From: Bacillota bacterium
GTDB taxonomy: Bacteria > Bacillota > Clostridia > Saccharofermentanales > Fastidiosipilaceae
Assembly (NCBI GenBank): GCA_023420115.1
Contig: JAEZWR010000036.1
Location: forward strand, 1 to 64,000
DNA: 64,000 bases
Direction of reading: 5' to 3'
Shown: in pieces, positions 56,298 through 63,158 of the stretch
Layout of the letters: every line of letters starts with the position of its first letter
How positions within the stretch are numbered: position 1 is the stretch's first letter
Program-made: the position numbers and the translations under genes
The notes under the pieces: model-generated
Told to the model about the DNA's origin: nothing
Seen by the model: the letters and a program-made list of their open reading frames with translations, nothing else
The model's database searches: none

Positions 56298-56556
56298 TTA
56301 TTGCATCGGATTTGCTCTTGCATCTTGATCAAAGCCAGGAGGGTTACCCAATTTGGCTCGATCAATGTAGTCTCGCAAAAATCGTCGTGTCGCATCATCT
56401 GCACGTTGCGGACTCAAATATCCCATGTCGAAGGGTTTTTCCAATAGTTTCTTGCGACAGAACTGATGTCGTATGCATATAAAAACTCATGTCTCTAATG
56501 CTGAGCAAGTTTTTAGCACATAGAAGATCTTTGGCTCTCAAATAATAAGAGGCTCG
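56298..56556 (-). pseudogene. C-terminal remnant of a frameshifted gene of foreign codon use
   Basis: Two overlapping minus-strand frames appear to be pieces of one protein. Frame A (56556 down to 56395) contains SYYLRAKDLLCAKNLL and MSFYMHTTSVLSQETIGK. Frame B (56486 down to 56298) continues LLEKPFDMGYLSPQRADD, FLRDYIDRAKLGNPPGFDQ and ends ANPMQ. A single-base indel near 56440-56456 would join them. Arginine is coded mainly by CGN and proline often by CCG, unlike the AGA-rich neighbours, which suggests transfer. No start or N-terminal half is present. I do not recognise the family. Confidence 0.55.
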
Positions 56557-56843
56557 CTATCGCTATCATCTATGACTCCACGTACACTGTGACAGAAGCG
56601 ATGATTGCTACAATTCTAGATAACAAAAAATTAAAATTTATCCAGAATTTAACCGTCATATATGAATAAACACGAACGAGAAATTTTTCACAAATATATG
56701 TAGTGGGGGTATTTATTTCTCATTCAACGATATAAGATTATAAAAACGAAATGAGTAAAAAGTCTAATATATGTGTTTACTGCATTTTTTAGTTTAAAAC
56801 ACCTCACATCTTTATAGATTAAAGGAGGTAGGGATCAGACAAC

Positions 56844-56877
56844 AAAAATCCCCCAGTAGCACGAAGCCACCAGGGGA
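56844..56877 (-). terminator. Intrinsic terminator of the orphan binding-protein gene
   Basis: On the minus strand CCCCTGGTGGC pairs with GCTACTGGGGG (some G-U) around a TTCGT loop, followed by TTTTT. Confidence 0.85.
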
Positions 56878-56903
56878 GAAAGTTTAATATCCTAATTTAT
56901 TGA

Positions 56904-58610
56904 TTATTTCATCATCTCTATGATACCTAGTTCTTTTGCACGATCCAAGCGTTGATTTTCTATTTCAAGTAATTTTTTAAGTCCTAGTTCATCCAACTCT
57001 TCTACTAGAATATCAAAGTCATCCATAGATTCTTCACCTAAAATTAGATTAGCCGCAAGTTCTTTTGATCTAGTTGTTAAGTCGGAACTTAGTGCAAGCT
57101 TTAATTCCAATGTATCGTCGTCAAGGACAGGAAGATAACATTCTGTGCCCATAACAGTCTGAGGATATGTGCTATCAAGAAGCTCTTCTTGTACTATTGC
57201 CTTTTCGGGGAAAGTTTTTCTTATCATTTCAATTTCAGCGGAGATATCTACGAAGCGACGTTTAGGTAAGGTTCCATCTGTCCAAAGAAAATCTCCCAAA
57301 ACCTTTCCTTCATTATAGGCTTGTTCGTAGGCATCGGTTGAGGTTATTGGTAGAAGTTCTTTTTTTCCATCCTTTATTTCAAATGTTTCACCCTCAATTC
57401 CCCACTGAGTTAGTTCAATATACTTATCAGAGCAGAGAAGATCTACTAGTCTAGCTATTGCTTCTTGATTTTGGCAGGCAGAAGTAAAACCGTGTCTGTA
57501 ATTTACAAATCTCGGGGGTTCAATAGTAAGAAGAGGAGTGGAATCTAATTCTGTACTTAATGGTTTTAAGGGATAATAGTAAGCTTTGGCTGAGCTAACT
57601 TTTGCTTCATCCCATGATGCCATCGTATAGTTTACTAGGGCTGCTGCCTTGTTATTTTCAATATTTTTATTGTCTTCAGTTGCTCCAATGACGGTTGGAT
57701 CAATTAATCCTTCTTCTCTGAGTTTAATTAAATAGTTGAAATAATCTTTTATAGAGGATTGGTGCCAAGGACTTGTCACTTCGGAGATATTTCCGTCCTC
57801 GATTATAAAATTAGTTAAGCCAAAGACGAGACCGAAACTTTGAGCTAAGCCGTTAGAGAAATTAGAAAAGTCTACACTCATCACCTCGTCCTTTATCCCA
57901 TTTTTGTTCATGTCATTTTCCTGAAATTGTTTGAGACAATTATAAAATTCATCTGTGGTTTCAGGCACCTTTAAGCCAAGTTCATCCAACCAATCTTTTC
58001 GGATAGTTGTTAGATAATTAGTAGAGGCTAGCTTATCTTTGTAAGTTGTTGTCTGAATTTGGGTGAGCCAATAAACGTGACCATCAGGAGCAGTAGATAG
58101 AGCCCACGAATGGTCGCCAAGATTAGAACCTTTGGCAAAAAACTTAACTGCTGTTCCATCACTATACTTATTTATAGCTTCATCAATAGGGAGAATTAAT
58201 CCATTTTTTGCCATTTTCAATATAGAAGCGTCTCCTAATGGCGTAATATCGGCAAAGTCAGGTAGATTACTACTTGATGCTATTCTAGTTTGTATCGTAT
58301 TTCTATACTGTTCTCTTGCAACTATTTCAAATTCAGGTTCTAAATTAAATTCATCAAATAAGGAATCTAAGGCGTGCCAGCTTGAATATCTGTCGCGCTC
58401 AGTCATTCTTATTTTTCCTCTCCATCCATCCTGACCTAGAATTTTAATCTTGAGTTTATCTTTAGAATTTTTATTTTCTTGAGATGTCAAGGAGGCTTCG
58501 TTGTTTGTTTCTGAATCTTCAGCATATATTGAAGTTTTCCCTAAAAGTAGAGTTGAGTTTAGGGCTAATGCTAGACTCAAAGTGAAAGATAGGACAAATC
58601 GCTTGCTCAT
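56904..58610 (-). CDS. Orphan extracellular carbohydrate-binding protein (LipO/YtcQ-like)
   Basis: 568-residue secreted solute-binding protein, a distant relative of the one at 3751-5331. The signal peptide (SFTLSLALALNSTLLLG, cleavage near IYA-EDS) has no cysteine, so no lipobox. Motifs include TIRKDWLDELGLKVPETTDEFY, NDMNKNGIKDEVMSVDF and WGIEGETFEIKDGKKE. No permease or ATPase gene adjoins it, so it must feed a transporter encoded elsewhere, possibly that at 5.4-7.3 kb. AAAGGAG precedes the ATG. Three TATTAATA palindromes lie 29-77 bases upstream of the start. Confidence 0.88.
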   Translation of the reverse strand: MSKRFVLSFTLSLALALNSTLLLGKTSIYAEDSETNNEASLTSQENKNSKDKLKIKILGQDGWRGKIRMTERDRYSSWHALDSLFDEFNLEPEFEIVAREQYRNTIQTRIASSSNLPDFADITPLGDASILKMAKNGLILPIDEAINKYSDGTAVKFFAKGSNLGDHSWALSTAPDGHVYWLTQIQTTTYKDKLASTNYLTTIRKDWLDELGLKVPETTDEFYNCLKQFQENDMNKNGIKDEVMSVDFSNFSNGLAQSFGLVFGLTNFIIEDGNISEVTSPWHQSSIKDYFNYLIKLREEGLIDPTVIGATEDNKNIENNKAAALVNYTMASWDEAKVSSAKAYYYPLKPLSTELDSTPLLTIEPPRFVNYRHGFTSACQNQEAIARLVDLLCSDKYIELTQWGIEGETFEIKDGKKELLPITSTDAYEQAYNEGKVLGDFLWTDGTLPKRRFVDISAEIEMIRKTFPEKAIVQEELLDSTYPQTVMGTECYLPVLDDDTLELKLALSSDLTTRSKELAANLILGEESMDDFDILVEELDELGLKKLLEIENQRLDRAKELGIIEMMK

Positions 58611-58634
58611 ATTAAACTCCTTTTTATTATGTTT

Positions 58635-58687
58635 CCCTTATTAATAGTTAATTATTGTAGTTGTATTAATAAGGGTAACTATTAATA
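58635..58687. promoter_or_regulatory. Cluster of three TATTAATA palindromes forming overlapping inverted repeats
   Basis: CCCTTATTAATA (58635-58646) is a perfect inverted match to 58664-58675, and TATTAATAGTTA (58639-58650) is a perfect inverted match to 58676-58687. The pairings are mutually exclusive, because both use TATTAATA at 58639-58646. The cluster lies just upstream of the orphan binding-protein start and could be tandem operators or an alternative RNA fold. Confidence 0.45.
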
Positions 58688-58863
58688 GAATTACTACTAT
58701 ATATGATTAACATAGGTAAAGTGCATTTCATTTGTGCAATGCATACAAGTGGGATTAGATTAATTTATACGAGATTGTGCAAATGGTGAGTGATGCAGAC
58801 GCGAGTATGAAGTTATAAGAACAATATGTTCTATAGTTTTTATATAAAGATAAAATATTTTGA

Positions 58864-58883
58864 TGTGTAGGAATTCATACACA
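58864..58883. promoter_or_regulatory. Imperfect 20-base palindrome upstream of the metal transporter operon
   Basis: TGTGTA (58864-58869) and TACACA (58878-58883) flank a central GAATTC with one mismatched pair. It lies 75 bases before the predicted -35 and could be an operator for either divergent transcript. The 58611-59008 gap has no gene. Confidence 0.4.
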
Positions 58884-58913
58884 AATAGAATTTAGAGTTT
58901 TTATTAAAAAAAT

Positions 58914-58934
58914 TTTTTAGATAGTACCTAAAAA
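58914..58934. promoter_or_regulatory. DtxR/MntR-like operator candidate
   Basis: TTTTTAG (58914-58920) and CTAAAAA (58928-58934) flank ATAGTAC. The core TTTAGATAGTACCTAAA resembles the TTAGG...CCTAA symmetry of DtxR-family boxes. It ends five bases upstream of the predicted -35 of troA. Confidence 0.4.
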
Positions 58935-58938
58935 TATC

Positions 58939-58967
58939 TTGAAGTGATGCTTAAAAGATGATAAACT
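58939..58967 (+). promoter_or_regulatory. Probable promoter of the troABCD operon
   Basis: -35 TTGAAG (58939-58944), a 17-base spacer and -10 TAAACT (58962-58967), 42 bases before the troA ATG. Confidence 0.5.
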
Positions 58968-59008
58968 CAAGAACGTAAACCAATAAATTTAGGCAGGAGA
59001 GTATATTT

Positions 59009-59959
59009 ATGAATATTGGTAGTGTTTTTTTAAAAAGATTCAGCCGGACTGTAGTTAGTTTTATGTTGGCTTTTGGGATTTTTCTTTCATTGGGCATTAA
59101 GAATTTTGCCGAGGAGAGCCAAAAGAAACATGTTACTGTTACAACATCATTCCTTATGGACATGTGTAAGAATTTAGTTGGAGATAAAGTTGATATTGAT
59201 TTAATCATTCCAGCCGGACAGGATCCACACTTGTACGAGGCTAAGCCAGCAGATTTGGATAAGATAATTAATGCTGATTTGTTACTTTTCCATGGTCTCC
59301 ACTTTGAGGGGAAAATGGCAGAGATTTTAGAACAGCACGGTGTGGCAGTTAGCAGTGATTTTCCTGAGGATAAGATTCTCAAAATGGAGGAAGAAGATGG
59401 ATCAGAAGTAATAGATCCCCACTTTTGGTTCGACATTGATTTGTATAAGTTAGCATGCAAAAAGACAGCAGAAAGTCTTATAACACTTCTTCCAGACGAA
59501 AAAGAAGTTATTGAGAGCAATCTCAAAGAATATGATGAAAAATTAGATGAACTGAATAAGTATATAAAGGATAGAGTGGCTGAATTAGATAGCAAACAAA
59601 GATGCCTTGTTACACCACATGACGCTTTTCAGTATTTTGCTAGGGCATATGGTTTTGAGGTCATGGCTCCGCAAGGGGTGAGTACTGATTCTGAGGTTGC
59701 TAATAAGGATATTGAGGAAGTAGCAGGGAAAATTGTCGATAAAGGGATAAAGGCTATATTTGCTGAAAGTTCAACTAATCCTCAACGAATGAAGAAACTC
59801 CAAGAAGTTGTCAAAAGTAAGGGTGGGGAAGTAAAAGTTTTATCTGAAGAAAGCGAGCAGTTATTTTCAGACTCTTTGGCAACAGAGGGACAAAAAGGTG
59901 ATAACTATATTGATATGTACAAGCACAATATCGATATGATTGTTGATAATTTGAAATAG
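59009..59959 (+). CDS. Manganese/zinc ABC transporter binding protein (TroA/ZnuA family)
   Basis: 316-residue cluster 9 metal-binding protein. Metal-ligand segments appear in the usual order: GQDPHLYE, DPHFWFD, TPHDAFQYFARAYGFE (His in the third position), FAESSTNPQRM and LFSDSLATEGQKGDNYIDM. The layout with ATPase and two permeases suggests a TroABCD/MntABC system, but the His ligand leaves zinc possible. The signal peptide (RTVVSFMLAFGIFLSLG, then FAEES) has no lipobox cysteine, unlike typical Firmicute homologues. CAGGAGA lies ~9 bases before the ATG. A stem-loop follows the stop. Confidence 0.9.
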   Translation: MNIGSVFLKRFSRTVVSFMLAFGIFLSLGIKNFAEESQKKHVTVTTSFLMDMCKNLVGDKVDIDLIIPAGQDPHLYEAKPADLDKIINADLLLFHGLHFEGKMAEILEQHGVAVSSDFPEDKILKMEEEDGSEVIDPHFWFDIDLYKLACKKTAESLITLLPDEKEVIESNLKEYDEKLDELNKYIKDRVAELDSKQRCLVTPHDAFQYFARAYGFEVMAPQGVSTDSEVANKDIEEVAGKIVDKGIKAIFAESSTNPQRMKKLQEVVKSKGGEVKVLSEESEQLFSDSLATEGQKGDNYIDMYKHNIDMIVDNLK

Positions 59960-59992
59960 TGTCTAAGCTTATTTGACTATTAATAATTGAAT

Positions 59993-60022
59993 AAGACCCG
60001 GACAGTACTCTGTTCGGGTCTT
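59993..60022 (+). terminator. Stem-loop between troA and troB (attenuator or mRNA stabiliser)
   Basis: A 13-base-pair stem (59993-60005 with 60010-60022, one G-U; arms begin AAGACCCGG) with loop TACT. The T tail is poor, so partial termination or 3'-end protection of the troA message is likelier than full termination. Confidence 0.6.
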
Positions 60023-60146
60023 GTATATGTTAGTTATATGTTAGTTATGTGTTTGTAAAATTAAATTGATTAATTTGCTATATACAACTGAGACACACTC
60101 ATAAATATGCTTTTATACTATATGAATACTTATATTGGGAGCAATT

Positions 60147-60908
60147 ATGAATACTGATATGTATACAAAGTCAAAAAGAAACTCAGTACCTGCAATTCAT
60201 GTAGAGGATATGACCATGTCCTATAGAGAACAGCCTGTATTGTGGGATTTGGATTTGGATATTCCTCAGGGTGTAATGCTGGCAATTGTCGGTCCAAATG
60301 GGGCAGGAAAATCGACATTAATAAAGGGGATAATGGATTTATTGCCAAGGCTATCTGGTCAGATAGATATTTTTGGTATGCCTTTATCTAAGGTGCGCAA
60401 GGAGATTGCTTATGTGCCTCAAATTGGAGAAGTCAACTGGGATTTTCCAACTACAGTTTTTGATGTGGTTCAGATGGGAAGATATCCAGACTTAGGTTTA
60501 TTTAAACGCTTGAGAAAGGATGATAAGAAAAAGGCAGAAGAAGCACTTGAAATTATGGGCTTACATGATATGAAGAATAGACAAATATCAGAATTATCTG
60601 GGGGGCAGAGGCAGCGTGCTTTTCTTGCTAGAGCCCTGTGTCAAGAAGCCAAATTATATATACTTGATGAACCTCTTCAAGGAGTTGATAAAAAGACTGA
60701 GAAATTGATAATGGAGCAACTTTTTAAACTAAAAGAAGAGGGAAAGACAATAGTTGTTGTTCATCATGAACTGAATACAGTTAAAGAATATTTTGATCAT
60801 GTTGTTATCATCAATAAGATTCTTGTTTCTGCAGGTCCAGTAGACGAAGTATTTACCGAAGAAAATATAAATAAGGCCTATGGTAGCAAAGTGAGTGTAA
60901 AAGAGTAA
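60147..60908 (+). CDS. Manganese/zinc ABC transporter ATPase (TroB/ZnuC family)
   Basis: 253-residue ATPase with Walker A GPNGAGKST, the family-typical Q-loop YVPQIGEVNWDFPTTVFDVV, signature LSGGQRQR and Walker B LYILDEPLQGVD, followed by the His switch VVVHHEL. The WDFP Q-loop sequence is characteristic of metal (Mn/Zn) cluster 9 ATPases. ATG 60147, preceded by GGGAGC, is preferred to the TTG at 60135 that overlaps this site. It is followed after 18 bases by the first permease gene. Confidence 0.94.
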   Translation: MNTDMYTKSKRNSVPAIHVEDMTMSYREQPVLWDLDLDIPQGVMLAIVGPNGAGKSTLIKGIMDLLPRLSGQIDIFGMPLSKVRKEIAYVPQIGEVNWDFPTTVFDVVQMGRYPDLGLFKRLRKDDKKKAEEALEIMGLHDMKNRQISELSGGQRQRAFLARALCQEAKLYILDEPLQGVDKKTEKLIMEQLFKLKEEGKTIVVVHHELNTVKEYFDHVVIINKILVSAGPVDEVFTEENINKAYGSKVSVKE

Positions 60909-60926
60909 CGAAGGGGACAGAGAAGC

Positions 60927-61904
60927 GTGTTAAGTGTGAATTTATTAAACTCAATTCATTCTCAATGTATACTACTTCTCAGTAATTTGAGAGCAGGAGA
61001 GGAAAGTAAATTCTTATCTGTTTGGGGGCAGTATACATTTCAGATAGTTCTTATTGGAACTATATTTTTAGGCATTGCGGCTTCACTTCTTGGTACATTT
61101 AATGTTCTAAAGGGTCAGGCTCTTATAGGTGATGCGGTGGGACACTCAACTTACCCGGGAATTATTTTGGCCTATATGATTTTTCTATCGAGGAGTCCTT
61201 TGCTTCTTAGTTTAGGAGCAAGTATTGCTGGATTACTTGCGTATTATGTTGTTCATCTTATTGGTGAAAAATCAAGGTTGAGTTCTGATACTGCGATGGC
61301 TATAGTCTTATCGTCATTTTTTGCTTTTGGTTCTGTGCTTAATGCTCATATATCATCTTCTGAGCGTTATAAAAATTCAGCCCAGGCCGGTCTGAAAAAT
61401 TATATTTTTGGACAAGCTGCCGATATGATGAAAATAGATGTAATTGTTATTATTGTAAGTTCGTGCTTGTGTATATTATTTGTTTTGGTCTGTTATAAAG
61501 AACTCAAGCTTACAGTCTTTGATCCTGTGTTTACAAGGAGTATTGGTTTCAAACCACAAGTGTTCAATTATTTGATTTTGATATTTACACTTATTTTGAT
61601 AGCTCAAGGGTTAAAGACAGTTGGAATTATTTTAATTTCGTCATTATTTATTGCACCTTGTATAGCCGCACAGCAGTGGACTTGTAAAATTTCTAGGGTT
61701 CTTTTACTTTCTGCTGTATTTGCTATTGTTTCAGCGCTTATCGGAGTGTGGGTTAGCTCTGCCGTTAATAGGGTTTCAACAGGACCATCTATTGTTATAT
61801 GTTTGAGTCTTATTGTCTTTGTTTCTAGTATTTTTGGTAGTAGATCATCTATATTTACTTTGCTTAAGCAAAGATGTTATAGAAAAGAGGGGAATGGCAA
61901 GTAA
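60927..61904 (+). CDS. Metal ABC transporter permease 1 (TroC/ZnuB family)
   Basis: 325-residue ABC-3 permease with eight or more hydrophobic helices. Family motifs are GTFNVLKGQALIGDAVGHS, the segment YPGIILAYM and the helix with IGFKPQVFNYLIL. The GTG at 60927 follows AAGGGG by ten bases. The N-terminal ~35 residues precede the first helix and are longer than usual. It pairs with the second permease, whose start is within a few bases of this stop, as in TroCD systems. Confidence 0.93.
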   Translation: MLSVNLLNSIHSQCILLLSNLRAGEESKFLSVWGQYTFQIVLIGTIFLGIAASLLGTFNVLKGQALIGDAVGHSTYPGIILAYMIFLSRSPLLLSLGASIAGLLAYYVVHLIGEKSRLSSDTAMAIVLSSFFAFGSVLNAHISSSERYKNSAQAGLKNYIFGQAADMMKIDVIVIIVSSCLCILFVLVCYKELKLTVFDPVFTRSIGFKPQVFNYLILIFTLILIAQGLKTVGIILISSLFIAPCIAAQQWTCKISRVLLLSAVFAIVSALIGVWVSSAVNRVSTGPSIVICLSLIVFVSSIFGSRSSIFTLLKQRCYRKEGNGK

Positions 61905-61905
61905 C

Positions 61906-63036
61906 ATGTTCTATATTATTGAAATAGTTTTAATAATGGTTTTTACGAGTGTTGCCTGTGCTCTTCCTGGAGTCTATTTGGTTTTGCGAAAATGGTCAAT
62001 GATGGGAGATGCAATATCTCATTCTGTATTACTTGGAATTGTCCTTGCATATTTATTGTATAGAGATTTGAACTCGCCATATCTTTTAATTGGAGCTAGT
62101 ATATTTGCACTGGTTTCCGTTTACTGCGTAGAACTACTTTCTAAAATTAGTAGAGCCAAAATGGACTCGGCGCTAGGTATAACATTTACATTTTTTTTCT
62201 CGGTGGCAGTTATCATCGTTTCTAGATTTCTATCTAATAGCCATATCGATATTGATATGGTTTTACTTGGAGAAGTCGCTTTTGCACCATTGAGAAGGAT
62301 AACAGTATGGGGAATTTCTTTACCATATTCTCTAATTCAAATGGCAGTTATATGTATATTAAATTGTTTGATTATTGTTTTTTTACATAGAGGCTTAAAA
62401 GTTAGCAGTTTTGATCAGAACTTCGCCAGAGTAGCTGGTTTTAGTTTGATATTTTTCCAAATTGTATTGATGACAATGGTGTCGTTTAGCACAGTTGCAG
62501 CTTTTGATGCCGTCGGAGCTGTGTTAGTTGTTTCATTTCTCGTCACTCCAGCAGCAACTGCTTACTTTTTTACGGATAGATTATCAATGATGATGCTGCT
62601 AACAGCCATAATTGCAATCTTTACTTCTATATTGGGGTCAATTTTGGCATTGAGATTTAATGTGCCTTATTCTGGGGCGGTTGCTAGCGTGGCTGGTGTA
62701 TTATTTTTCCTAGCTTTTTGTTTCAATAGGAGAGGACTTTTATATTCAGTACTTTCTAGGCGCAGGTTGAAGAAGCAATTTCAGTCAGATTTACTTATTC
62801 TCCATTTATACAATCATAGGGAGGAGAGTGATCCTAATTTTCTAAGTGAGCTTGGTCAACATTCTATTCTAAGACATCTTAATTGGACCGCTGCTAAGCT
62901 TAAGACTTATAAGGATAGACTGATAAAAGAGGGTTTAGTTGAGATTGATAGTGATAATCACATTTTTTATTTAACTGACATGGGGATGCAATACGCTGAA
63001 AAGATAAGAAAAGAATATGGCTTGGATATAATTTAA
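61906..63036 (+). CDS. Metal ABC transporter permease 2 (TroD family) fused to a C-terminal winged-helix domain
   Basis: 376-residue protein. Residues ~1-275 are an ABC-3 permease (ACALPGVYLVLRKWSMMGDA, ISHSVLLGIVLAYL, VVSFLVTPAATAYFF). After the last helix, residues ~293-376 form a soluble domain resembling the DNA-binding half of DtxR/MntR regulators: DLLILHLYNHREES, then LNWTAAKLKTYKDRLIKEGL as helix-turn-helix and DNHIFYLTDMGMQYAEKI as wing and helix. ATG 61906 follows the troC stop by one base; ATG 61894 is an alternative with an overlap. A cytoplasmic sensor or regulatory role is inference. Confidence 0.9.
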   Translation: MFYIIEIVLIMVFTSVACALPGVYLVLRKWSMMGDAISHSVLLGIVLAYLLYRDLNSPYLLIGASIFALVSVYCVELLSKISRAKMDSALGITFTFFFSVAVIIVSRFLSNSHIDIDMVLLGEVAFAPLRRITVWGISLPYSLIQMAVICILNCLIIVFLHRGLKVSSFDQNFARVAGFSLIFFQIVLMTMVSFSTVAAFDAVGAVLVVSFLVTPAATAYFFTDRLSMMMLLTAIIAIFTSILGSILALRFNVPYSGAVASVAGVLFFLAFCFNRRGLLYSVLSRRRLKKQFQSDLLILHLYNHREESDPNFLSELGQHSILRHLNWTAAKLKTYKDRLIKEGLVEIDSDNHIFYLTDMGMQYAEKIRKEYGLDII

Positions 63037-63069
63037 ACTGCTTTATTTGGTCTTTAAATGCTTTCTGAG

Positions 63070-63085
63070 TTGGCGGAAGCTTTTT
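63070..63085 (+). repeat. 16-base repeat TTGGCGGAAGCTTTTT, copy 2
   Basis: Identical to 20076-20091. Here GCTTTC upstream (63059-63064) could pair weakly with GAAGC, giving a poor terminator at the end of the metal transporter operon. Confidence 0.4.
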
Positions 63086-63158
63086 TATATATTCCTATTG
63101 GTAGAAAGACAGGAAACACCATTTATGGTAGAATATTACGATATTCAGGAGGTGTTCT

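Larger units (their letters stand above)
55225..56903. other. Accessory tract with mobile-element remnants
   Basis: This stretch holds two small plasmid/ICE-type genes, a structured leader, terminators and a frameshifted gene fragment on the minus strand. Between 55800 and 56220 only broken short frames are seen: a 34-codon frame from 55801, and a frame ending near 56116 whose codons read like a decayed protein. No recombinase, relaxase or intact transposase was found, and I could not define flanking direct repeats. The tract looks like the residue of an integrated element. Confidence 0.55.
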
